Below are positions 11,553 through 21,211 of a stretch of DNA of 64,000 nt, in pieces. A program made the translations under genes and the position numbers. The notes beneath the pieces were generated by a model, which saw only the letters and a program-made list of their open reading frames with translations, searched no databases and was not told where the DNA came from. Position 1 is the stretch's first letter. The number at the start of each line of letters is the position of its first letter. Origin of the DNA: Deroplatys truncata (Eukaryota; Arthropoda; Insecta; Mantodea; Mantidae); the NCBI GenBank assembly GCA_030765065.1, contig CM060979.1, positions 22,225,001 through 22,289,000 of the forward strand. Direction: 5' to 3'.

Positions 11553-11935
11553 AGAATTCTGATGTGTTACACTCACATGACTTTCACCACCTCTGTTGCT
11601 TATTACTGTGTATACAAACTATGCTTAAGAAATTTTATTTTCCGGAAATAGCTACATTTCGTTCATTAAATATTTTGTTATAGAAACAAAGGGAATAGCG
11701 ATGGTCAAATGTTTAAGAACTGGATGCTATATGCTGGCCATAACATTCCATACTGTTTCTATGACAACTGAAAATCGACAGGACTTTAAAACAATGACCA
11801 AGTATTGAACATTCGAACCATTAGCTGATGCCATGAAAAAGATATTTGAAATGAACTGTATTTAAAGAAATCCACATTTGTTGTAAAGTACGTTTTCGTC
11901 TATCGCTTAACGTTTACAAGTCGTACAAGATTACA

Positions 11936-12240
11936 TGGGCTGGCCCCGTAGCTCAGTCGGTAGAGCAACTGCCTGCTGTGCGAGGGGTCCCGGGCTCTAT
12001 TCCCGGCTCCGGGATGGGAGGTATTCTCTAGCCAAGATTAATCCCTATCATCCCCAGAGTCTAGAAGTATGAATGAGAGTGTGAATATGTGTATGATCTA
12101 ATGATTAAAAAACCAAAAAGTGCAAGAAACCCAACGAAAAGAGTTACACGAGTTAACACCGTTGCCAATAGGCAATAAGTTCCAAAGGAAAGGCCGCCGA
12201 TAAGACCAATGTAGATAAAGGCGGAGTATAAATGGAGCTT
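11936..12240 (+). mobile_element. tRNA-derived SINE (type 3)
   Basis: The head has a polymerase III A box, GTAGCTCAGTCGGTAGAGCA, and a B box, GGGCTCTATTCCC. The acceptor stem does not pair as in a real tRNA, and an unrelated body follows (GGGATGGGAGGTATTCTCTA...), so this is a SINE and not a tRNA gene. The right edge is set by the HINE that follows and is approximate. Confidence 0.75.
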
Positions 12241-13077
12241 AAAAATCTGATATATTACACTCACATGACTTTCTCTACTCTTGTACAAACTATTTTTACA
12301 AACGCTTATTCTCCATATGCTTCATGTTAATCGAGATGTTAATCTTATTGCTAATTTTCTTGTAGATTCAAGGGGAATTGGTAGGCTTTAAGCGATAGTC
12401 AAATATTTTAAGAGCTGGTTGCTATGTGGAGTATTCCATTCTCTTTGCATTACCAGGACAAAAAAAATGAATAGCGAATATGAGAAAAAGTATAAGTATT
12501 GGAAAATTTAAGGGAATAACAAGCAATATCTCGAAAACGGTTCACTCAACAAAAAAACTGTATATGACATAAATTGTGTATTTTAACGCGATCTACATAT
12601 TTTGTGTAGTAAAATTTTGTCTATCTCTTATGCTTTACCAGTTATGCAAAAGTCGTTCACAATGAAGAATACTTTTGGAGACATTCCCAGAAAATTCAAG
12701 ATATACATTTCATTTGTCATGAAAGTATCTTAACCATATGATATTTTAATCAAAATCGTTAGAAGCATTTTTGAGAAAATTAAAATTTTCGAAAAATGTT
12801 AAATGTAAAGGGTAATCTGGGGTGGGGTTTTTTCTTGAAAACCTTCGTGTCGCATCTCTGGAAGATACTGAACCTAAATGCCAAGTTTGGTGTTTATCCG
12901 ACTGTTCGTTTCTGAGTTATACTGTTGTCATACACACACGGACATGTTTCTAAAAATTCTTTTTTTGGTTTCGGGGGTCTCAAAACATGTATTTCCGGTG
13001 AAATCTCGGTATCGAATTTTTGGGTGGAATACAATACTTCCCCTACTTACTATACGTAGTAGAGAAAGTAAAAAAAA
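12241..13077 (-). mobile_element. HINE-like element, subfamily A, near full length
   Basis: It runs from AAATCTGATATATTACACTC, with its hairpin and the repeat ACTTTCTCTACT, to TACTATACGTAGTAGAGAAA. A deletion removes part of the 3' half relative to the 14164 copy. The microsatellite is short here (ACACACACGGAC). Confidence 0.9.
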
Positions 13078-13495
13078 AATTATATGACTTTTCCTGTGAA
13101 TGAAGCGGAATTCACAGGCTATTCCCAGAAAATTCAAGATATACATTTTATTTTTCTTTAATACATTGTATTTTAATTAAAATTGTTTGAATCATTTTTA
13201 AGAAAATAACAAATTTTTAAAAATGTTCCATGTAAAGAGTAGTCGCGGGTGGAGGGATTTTCTCGAAAATCTTCGTGCCGCATCTTCGGAATATATTTAA
13301 CCTAAATACCAAGTTTTGTAATTATCGAACATTTCTTTTTTGAGTTATGCAGTTCACAGACACACATACGGACCTCTCTCGAAAATGAATTTTTTATTCA
13401 GTGGGCCTATAAAAATGCATTTCTGGTGAAATATCAACTTCGAGTTTTTCGTGAATACTTCCCATACTCACTATGCGTAGCAGAGAAAGTAAAAA

Positions 13496-13847
13496 CAATC
13501 TATCACTGAATGTCTTCTCAGAAATCCTTAAAGGGCAAGTAGCTTTTTTAAATGTACAAGGTTGTCTGCGCACATTCATCTTGCCCTGTGATGACAAGCG
13601 ATGAGATTTTGAGAACAGCTAGGAAAAACATTTCGTGTACAAAACTGAGATTAGAGTTTATTTTTGATAAAATATATTGAACTTTAACACAATTATGGGA
13701 ACGAACAGGTGAAATGAAGAAGGGTAATTAATATTCCAGTAAATATTCTTTTCAGGGAACAAAATTGTTTTATTTTCTTTTAAGACGTTTTACTTTTTCT
13801 ACCACTTACCTAAAAGTTGGAAGAGTATTAAATACTATTCAAAAAAT
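13496..13847. other. No gene recognised
   Basis: AT-rich sequence between two HINE copies. Nothing further is visible. Confidence 0.4.
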
Positions 13848-14163
13848 CTGATGTGTTATACTCACATGACTTTCTCTACTCTTGTACAAACTATTTATAC
13901 AAACGCGTATTATCCATCTGCTCCATATTAATCGATATAAACATTTGCAGAGTCTATGTTATTGCTAATTTTCTTGTAGATGTAAAGGGAATATATATTT
14001 ACAAGGGCAATTTGGAAATACAGTAGCCTTTAAGCACATACATATCTCTTAATAGCTGGTTGCTAGGTGCAGCACCATTCCCTTTGCCACAGATTATAAC
14101 TCTTTGCATATCCAAGACAAAAAAACGAATAACGAATTCCCATTTGAGAAAATAAGTATTGAA
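13848..14163 (-). mobile_element. HINE-like element, subfamily A, 3' part
   Basis: The 3' end and the next 300 bp are present (TCTGATGTGTTATACTCACA to CATTTGAGAAAATAAGTATT), and then the next copy starts abruptly. The two copies share this 300 bp at high identity and lie head to tail in the same orientation. Confidence 0.9.
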
Positions 14164-15156
14164 AAATCTGATGTGTTACACTCACATGACTTTCTCTACT
14201 CTTGTACAAACTATTTTTACAAACGCTTATTCTCCATATGCTTCATGTTAATCGAGATAAACATTTGCAGAGTCTATCTTATTGCTAATTTTCTTGTAGA
14301 TGTAAGGGGAATATATATTTACAAGGGCAATATAGAAAAACAGTAGCCTTTAAGCACATACATATCTCTTAATAACTGGTTGCTAGGTGCAGCACCATTC
14401 GCTTTCCCACAGATTAATACTCCTTGCATATCCAAGACAAAAAAATGAATAACGAATTCCCATTCGAGAAAATAAGTATTGAAAAATTTAAGGAAATAAC
14501 AAGTAATATCTCGAAAATGGTTCACTCAACAAAGAAAATGTATATGACATAAATTGTGTATTTTAACGCGATCTACATTTTTGTGTAGTAAAATTTTGTG
14601 TATCTCTGATGGTTTACCAGTTATGCAAAAGTCGTTCACAATAAAGAATACTTTTGGAGACATTCCCAGAAAATTCAAGATATACATTTTATTTGTCATA
14701 AAATATCTTAAACATATGATATTTTAATCAAAATCGTTAGAGCCATTTTTGAGAAAATTAAAATTTTCGAAAAATCTTCCATGTAAAGGGTACTATGGGG
14801 TGGGGGGATTTTCTTGAAAACCTTCGTGTCGCATCCTTGGAAAATACTGAACCTAAATACCAAGTTTGGTGTTTATCCGACTGTTCGTTTCTGAGTTATG
14901 CTGTTCACAGGCACACAGACACACACACAGACACACAGCTAGACACACAGACACACACACGGACACACAGCTAGACACACAGACACACACACAGACACAC
15001 AGCTAGACACACAGACACACACACGGACATGTTTCCAAAAATGTTTTTTTTGGATTCAGGGGTCTCAAAACATGTATTTCCGGTGAAATCTCGGTATGGA
15101 ATTTTTGGGTGGAATACAATACTTCCCCTACTTACTATACGTAGTAGAGAATGTAA
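14164..15156 (-). mobile_element. HINE-like element, subfamily A, full length
   Basis: A complete copy of about 990 bp: 3' hairpin end AATCTGATGTGTTACACTCA, subterminal repeat ACTTTCTCTACT, interior, expanded microsatellite at 14911-15030, and 5' end TACTATACGTAGTAGAGAAT. It is a good reference for the family. Confidence 0.92.
14911..15030. repeat. 32-bp minisatellite within HINE microsatellite
   Basis: AGCTAGACACACAGAC recurs at 14937, 14969 and 15001, an exact 32-bp period, within (AC)n-rich sequence. It occupies the position where other copies have a short GT/GTCT run. Confidence 0.9.
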
Positions 15157-15650
15157 TAAAGCATTTTTAGAAAAGGATCCAAGTATGTGTGTGTGAAGAG
15201 AATAACTGAAGAACGGAAACTTCATTAAGTATTAATTTTAGTATTTGGGTTCAGGACCTTCCAAACATGCGACATGAGATTTTCAAAAAAATTCCCCCAC
15301 CGCAAACACAGAATTTTTTCAATAATTTTTATTTCTTAAAAATGATTCTAACGATTTTTATTAAAACACCATACGTTTAAAATATTTGCATTCACGTAAT
15401 ATTTAAATCTTGAATTTTTGGGGAATAGACTGTCAAGTTCTCTTGAGCTGAATGAGTTTTTTAATTTTGGTCAACCGAAAGCGATATACAAAATCATACC
15501 ACACAAAAAATATAGATCTGGGTAAAGCACAAAACTTATATCAAAACAATTTTTGTTTTGTGGAGTTAATAATTTTCGAGATATTCTTTCTTATTGATTT
15601 GAATTTTCAAATACTTATACTTATTTCAAGTCTTAAGTCTCTTTTCTTTT
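15157..15650 (+). mobile_element. HINE-like element, truncated at both ends
   Basis: The interior is recognisable from GCATTTTTAGAAAAGGATCC through AAATACTTATACTTATTTCA. Both terminal repeats are missing. It lies back to back with the full minus-strand copy on its left. Confidence 0.75.
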
Positions 15651-16076
15651 TTTTTGCTTTCTCTACCACATACATAGTAGGTAGAGAAGGTGTTGCATTC
15701 CACCGAAAAATTATAAATCGAGAATACATGTTTTGAGGCCTCCTAAATAAAAAAATTAGTAAAAATACGTGTGTGTCTGTGAATAACGTAACTCAAAAAG
15801 GAAAAGTCGGATAAATACCAAAGATACGACACAATTGTCAAGAAAATCCTCCCGCTCTTATCTACCGTTTACATGGAACATGTTTAGAAAATTTTGATTT
15901 TATAAAAAATGGCTCTAACGATTTTGATTGGAATACCACATATTAAAGGCATTTACATGAAAAATAAAATGTATATTTTGAGTTTTCTGGGAATAGCCTT
16001 GAAGTCCTATTTATTCGGAAGGAATTTTATATACTCTTGTATAACTGGTAAATGTTAAGCGATAAATCTCTTTAAA

Positions 16077-16980
16077 ATACGTTTTTACTTTCTCTACTAC
16101 GTATAGTAAGTAGGGGAAGTATTGCATTCCACCCAAAAATTCGATACCGAGATTTCACCGGAAATACATGTTTTGAGACCTCCTGAATCCAAAAAAAGCA
16201 TTTTTGGAAACATGTCCGTGTGTGTGTCTGTGTGTGTGTCTGTGTGTCTGTGTGTGTGTGTGTCTGTGTGTGTGTCTGTGAACAGCATAACTCAAAAACT
16301 AACAGTCGGATAAACACCAAACTTGGTATTTACGTTCAGTATCTTCCAGAGATGCGACACGAAGATTCTCAAGAAAATCCCCCCACCCCAGACTACCCTT
16401 TACATGGAACATTTTTCGAAAATTTTAATTTTCTCAAAAATGGCTCTAACGATTTTGATGAAAATATCATATGTTTAAGATAATGTCATGAGAAATGAAA
16501 TGTATATCTCGAAATTTCTGGGAATGTCTCCAAAAGTATTCTTCATTATGAACGACTTTTGCATAACTGGTAAACCATAAGAGATAGACAAAATTTTACT
16601 ACACAAAAAATGTAGATCGCGTTAAAATACACAACTTATATCATATACATTTGTTTTGTTGAGTGAACCGTTTTCGAGATATTGCTTGTTATTTCCTTAA
16701 ATTTTCCAATACTTATACTTTTTCTCAAATTCGTTATTCATTTTTTTATGTCCTGGACATGCAAAGAGAATGGAATGCGCCACATAGCAACCAGCGATAA
16801 AATATTTGACTATCGCTTAAAAGCTACCATATTCCCCTTGCATCTACAAGAAAATTACAAATAAGATTGACATCTCGATATCTCGATTAATATGAAGCAT
16901 ATGGAGAATAGGCGTTTGTAAAAATAGATTGTACAAGAGTAGAGAAAGTCATGTGAGTGTAACACATCAGATTTTTTGTA
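16077..16980 (+). mobile_element. HINE-like element, subfamily A, full length, nested
   Basis: It runs from TTTTTACTTTCTCTACTACG to CACATCAGATTTTTT. The 5' palindrome TACTACGTATAGTA, the GT/GTCT microsatellite (16218-16278), and the 3' repeat AGTAGAGAAAGT with its hairpin ATGTGAGTGTAACACAT are all present. Confidence 0.92.
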
Positions 16981-17202
16981 GTATAAACCATTTCTGAGCT
17001 ATCCGTTATTAAAGGTTCGAATTCTTCATTTCTTGGTCATTCTGTTCAAGCCTTTTCAACCTTCAGTTGTTTCTCGGGACTGCATGGAAACAGTATGCAA
17101 TTTTAAGGCCAGCGTATAACGTTTAGTTCTTAAGCACTTGACTAATGCTTTTCCCTTTGTACCTATAACGAAATGTTTAATGCAGCTATTTCTGCAAAGG
17201 TT

Positions 17203-17466
17203 TAAATTAAATTAAGTTTTATTTATGGACACTCTTTAACTACCAGGATTTTTAGCGTTACGTTCTATATTGGGCGTGAAAGACGGAAATTTTGCCTAAG
17301 AGGCCTCTTAATTAGGCTTGAAGTTCTTTTAGTGCCGTAAATCTACGAAAACGCGGCCATGCTAAGGATTTTTACGACCGAAAAAATCCATCGCCCTCCG
17401 CCGGGTTTTAACCCGCGACCTCGGGGACTAGAGACTAGCATGGTACCACTAGACCACGGAGGACGA
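17203..17466 (-). mobile_element. tRNA-derived SINE (type 4)
   Basis: On the minus strand the head GTCCTCCGTGGTCTAGTGGT contains an A box and CGCGGGTTAAAACCC a B box. The body matches the copy at 34134-34418, and the tail is TTTA-rich (left end TAAATTAAATTAAG). It sits in the HINE phrase CTGCAAAGGTTTATTTGG; the flanks AAAGGTT and AAAGGCTT are a slightly decayed duplication. Confidence 0.85.
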
Positions 17467-17718
17467 CTGAAAAGGCTTATTTGGATAGAAAAATAAGCTT
17501 TAGTGAGAATAGTTTGTATACCCACTAATAAACGATAGAGGAAGAGAATGCCATATGGAATGTATCAGATCAGATTTTTATATATTAAGATATCTTAACT
17601 ACCTACCCACACTTCTTTAACTGGTTACCCTCCTGTTTGTAGGAGCTACAAGCAATGTCTTGGGTCAGTAACCTGTTGAGGAGCAACCAAATTATGGAAC
17701 ATAGCATATCCAGATGTA

Positions 17719-19006
17719 AAGGGTCTTTCAACAAGAGTGTCCTATCTTTAACATGTGATAGCTGCAGTTGTTATTGAGTTACAGCAGTCACTTTTTTCAC
17801 GTGGTTACAGTTGTTATTGATAAATAGCCATGGAACGTTACAGCATTCAGCAACGCGTGGAAATTGTGAAAATTTATTATCAAAATGGATCATCTGTTCG
17901 CCAAACCTTCCGTGTATTGCGTGAAGTTTACGGTGTGCATAATCGTCCCTGTGAGAGAACGATTCGGCGTTTGATCGATAAATTTGAAAGAAGTGGTTCT
18001 GTCAGTGATCAAAGTACGCCTGTACGTAATCGACGTAAGCGCTCCAACGAAAACATAGGCGCCGTTTGTGAGAGTGTACTCGAGAACGGAAACAAATCAA
18101 TTGCTCGTCGAGCGCAAGAACTGGGGTTTTCGCCGACCACAACTTGGCGAATTCTGCATCTGGACTTGAAGTTTCACGCTTACAAAATGGTGTTCAAGAA
18201 CTAAAGCCCAACGACCATAGGTTGCGCCGTGTATTCGCTGACTGGGCTATGGAGCAATTGGAAGGATTTTTGTCGAAAAATCATCTTCAGCGACGAAGCC
18301 CACTTTTGGATGGATGGTTGTATTAACAAACAAAATTGCCGCTACTGGAGCAATCATAATCCAATGCAGATTCAAGAACGACTACTTCATCCCCAAAAGG
18401 TTACTGTGTGGTGTGGATTTTGGTACGGTGGAATCATTGGTCCATACTTTTTCTTAGATGAAGATGGAGAAGCTCTAACTGTCAATGGAGAAAGATACCG
18501 GGCTCTTATAAGGGACTATTTTTGGCCTCAATTGGATGGTATGGATCTCAGAAACATCTGGTTCCAGCAAGATGGTGCCACATGTCATAATGCTCTCGAA
18601 ACAATCGATCTTTTGAAGGAGAGGATCAGAGATTTCACCATTTCCCGTGGTGGTGAAGTTAACTGCCCCCCGAGGTCATGTGATTTAACGCCGTTGTATT
18701 ACTTCTTGTGGGGTTATGTTAAATCTCGAGTTTATGTCAACAAGCCAGAAACAGTAAATGATATTATGAATAACATCACGCGCGTTATTTGTGAAGTTGG
18801 ACCTAATTTACGTTCTTCTGTCATTGAAAATTGGGTCAAACGTATACGCGCAACCCAACGAAATCGCGGCGGTCACTTAACTGATGTTCCCTTCCACACG
18901 TAATGATATTAATTATGTTCCAAAATAAAAAAATAAATATACCTCTATCATTTATAGAACGCGTTTTATTCAAGTTCAAAGATAGGACACTTGTTGAAAG
19001 ACCCTA
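17719..19006 (+). mobile_element. DD41D-type DNA transposon with TIRs and TA target
   Basis: The terminal inverted repeats are AGGGTCTTTCAACAAGAGTG on the left and the complement of AGGGTCTTTCAACAAGTGTC on the right, both continuing into CCTATCTTT. TA flanks each end (17717-17718 and 19007-19008). Length is 1288 bp. It encodes one transposase on the plus strand. Confidence 0.92.
17830..18903 (+). pseudogene. DD41D-type transposase, two offsetting frameshifts, third Asp lost
   Basis: The transposase starts at ATG 17830 (MERYSIQQRVEIVKIYYQNG) with a paired helix-turn-helix to about 18180. The coding path shifts frame near 18185-18190, reads NDHRLRRVFADWAMEQLE, and shifts back near 18265 at CRKIIFSDEAHFWMDG (first catalytic Asp). 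It continues to VWCGFWYGGIIGPYFF, the second Asp in FQQDGATCHNA, and CDLTPLYYFLWG, where the expected third Asp is Tyr. The spacing from the second Asp to this Tyr is 41 residues. The stop is at 18901-18903. The element is otherwise nearly whole, so inactivation looks recent. The frame judgements are mine by eye. Confidence 0.92.
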
Positions 19007-19008
19007 TA

Positions 19009-20224
19009 CTTGATGAAAACGTTCCAGTAGCTTCTCACCATCGTGTTCTGACATCATACATCTGTATCTCGAACTTGTAGTGATTCAGTCTTTGCAAGGG
19101 CACCAAGATATTATTTTTGGTGTTTTATTTCTGTTTTTTGAGCCGAGTCGTGCAAATTAATTATTTCGGAGATGACTTCACGTCTTCAAATACCTCCTCG
19201 CGGTTTCTTTGATCGTTCGCCGTAACCAGAAGTTACTTGAGAGATTTGGGCACGTTTACGCGTAATTCCTGCGGAAAACTTCTTTAGAATTGGATAGTAG
19301 AGGAGGAAGAGCATAAAGAATGTAAGAAAACGCTCTGAGGAAGAAAGAAGTGCAAATTGGAGAAATAAATCGAAAAATCTGGTTATGCAATAAAAGTTAT
19401 GAAAAGCTTTCCTGAATATAAATGTAAAAGCGGAGTTTTCTTAGTGAAAGTTTGAGAACTGTAAATAAAGGAACAGGCACAGAAACTAAAAAGACAGAAG
19501 AAGAGCGAGAGAGAAGAAATAGCACAAGGCGGAAATAGAAAGGAAAAGCAAAATGCTATGAGTTTGATACGAAGAGAGGAAAAGCCATTGTTTTCGATTC
19601 TCGTGGCCGACTTTCCTGACCCATGTGTTTTATTCGGGGGTTTACCTGGGTCGCTAGGCGAATGTTGGGAAGGTTCATTGTATCTTTCAAATTTCCTGTC
19701 GTTCCATTTCACCTACATTATATTTAATTTCACCTTTCATCTGTCTGGTCTGTTTCAGGGTTCAAAATGTCGGCAGGAGTGTCGACGTTGCATGGCAAGG
19801 GAAACAGGATGCCTCTGTAACCTTTCGTCCTCCGGAATGCGGGCGGTGTCCGAGTCGCGGGGCCCCAGAGGATGTGCAAGCCCGCAGGGAGGAGGGGAGC
19901 CGTGTTCATCAGATGCCATCCGGGGTGGTATCTATCTGTAAATGGTAGGGACCCTGTCCTGTCCTGCCTCCTGGTCCGGCCGCCCTCTGTCTCCTCTCAC
20001 CTCTCGTGGGCACCCTGTCAGGGGCTCAGGCACAAAATAAATTGTAGGTCGAGGTGCTAGCTCACCCTCCGCATTGAGCCATAGCCCTAACATAATAATC
20101 GTCATGGTTTTGGCGATGCTGGCAGGATAAACCAAGTCACATCATAGAATGATTAACAATAATGAAGATGTTTGTGTGGAAATACTAGAACGTCACCTGT
20201 GCGTTTTATTTAATTCGAGTATAA
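19009..20224. other. No gene confirmed; GC-rich exon-like block at 19750-20050
   Basis: Most of this is AT-rich. At 19741-19760 a pyrimidine tract and CTGTTTCAG resemble a splice acceptor, followed by about 300 bp of GC-rich sequence with open frames (for example SKCRQECRRCMARETGCLC). I recognise no protein family and no matching donor, so no exon is called. Confidence 0.3.
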
Positions 20225-21207
20225 AGTAAATGTTTCCTAATAAATGGAAATTTGTTGAAGTGTGTCCAATTATAAGAAAGTTGACCCTTCTAAAGTTGAA
20301 AATTACAGACCAATTATCATTATTTCTGCCCCGGCTAAGATATTTGAGTAAATTCTATACAGTCGTATTTATACCCATGTTAAAAGTTACATATCTGACA
20401 ACCAACTTGGAGTTTTAAGTAAACGGTCTACGTTATCTAACACGATGAATTTTTCGCAGTTCGTTGACAATGTGCTTAACCAACAAATGCGTGTTGATAA
20501 AATTTACAGTGACTTTTCTAAGATTTTGATAGTGTCGATGATGATATCCTGTTATTTAAATTAGCTAATTTTGGTTTTTCGCTTTCAATGTTAAGACTAA
20601 TTTCCTCTTACTTAATTAACAGGAAACAGTATGTTTATGTTCATTGTCTCTCTACTATGTTTAACGTACCTTCAGGCCTGCCTCAGGGCTCAAACCTTGG
20701 ACTGTTATTATTTTTGTTATTTATTAATGATATAGGCGGCGCCGTGGCCGAGTGGTTAGACCGCTCGCCTCCCACCGAGGCGGACCGGGTTCAATCCCAG
20801 GGCCCTGCATGTGGGATTTGTGGTGGACGAAGCGGCGTCTGGGCGGGTTTTCTCCGCCATTCATTCCATCAACTGCTCCATCATCACCTTTCCTTTCATC
20901 CATTTCACCAACATTTCGCTTCATCTACTTCCTTCATCCCATACCAGGCATCGGGCTGATCACCCATCCTGGATATTCTGTCTGATCCATGAGTGTCTGC
21001 TCCTCGACGGGCTCTGACCCCAGGCACCCGCCTGTAAGTCCTGAGGGTGTAAGTCCTACATGAGAGGAGGGTAAACAGATAATGAATGAATGAATTAATG
21101 ATATAACTGTGTTAAATACCCGGAATTTTTGTTACTTTCGGACGATTCAAACTTATTTAAATCTGTTACAACGTGCGCAAATGTATCAGAGTTACAAGAA
21201 ATATATA
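20225..21207 (+). pseudogene. LINE reverse transcriptase fragment, split by a SINE
   Basis: A non-LTR retrotransposon reverse transcriptase, which copies element RNA at a nicked target. In order: ENYRPIIIISAPAKIFE (about 20300-20350), a region ending KIYSDFSK then FDSVDDDIL (first catalytic Asp area, about 20505-20545), SYLINRKQYVYVH, SGLPQGSNLGLLLFLLFIND (motif B, about 20670-20730), then beyond the SINE LLLSDDSNLFKSV (about 21131-21165), the YADD-equivalent motif with both Asp retained but Ala changed to Ser. Frameshifts and stops interrupt it throughout. It ends near 21207 at a simple TA run beside a mariner. Endonuclease and C-terminal domains are absent. Confidence 0.9.
20735..21093 (+). 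mobile_element. tRNA-derived SINE (type 1) with 12-bp target duplication
   Basis: The head has an A box (TGGCCGAGTGGTTAGA) and a B box (CGGGTTCAATCCC), then a 280-bp body and an AATG-repeat tail. The duplication ATTAATGATATA is perfect at 20723-20734 and 21094-21105, so both ends are certain. It interrupts the LINE reverse transcriptase just after FLLFIND. Confidence 0.95.
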
Positions 21208-21211
21208 TACA

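Larger units (their letters stand above)
11553..13495 (-). mobile_element. HINE-like element, subfamily B, split by a SINE and a younger HINE
   Basis: The 3' end lies at 11553-11935 (TCTGATGTGTTACACTCACA and the subfamily B interior down to ACAAGATTACAT). The element resumes at about 13078-13495 (GAAGCGGAATTCACAGGCTA through the microsatellite to GTAGCAGAGAAAGTAAAAA). The pieces join in the expected order once the insertions at 11936-12240 and 12241-13077 are removed. Confidence 0.75.
15651..17579 (+). mobile_element. HINE-like element, subfamily B, hosting a HINE and a SINE
   Basis: The 5' end is at 15651 (GCTTTCTCTACCACATACAT). The body runs to about 16076 (TCTCTTTAAAATACG), resumes at about 16981 (AACCATTTCTGAGCTATCCG) and continues to the 3' end near 17579 (CAGATCAGATTTTTA). 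The insertions are HINE-A at 16077-16980 and a SINE at 17203-17466. Confidence 0.85.

Noticed and set aside
14911..15030. CRISPR-like array
   Set aside because: Contiguous 32-bp units with no distinct spacers; it is a minisatellite in a eukaryotic transposon.
16097..16313. Cys/Val- and Thr/His-repeat open frames over the GT microsatellites
   Set aside because: They are translations of (GT)n/(AC)n runs inside HINE elements, recur in both orientations, and have no conserved frame.
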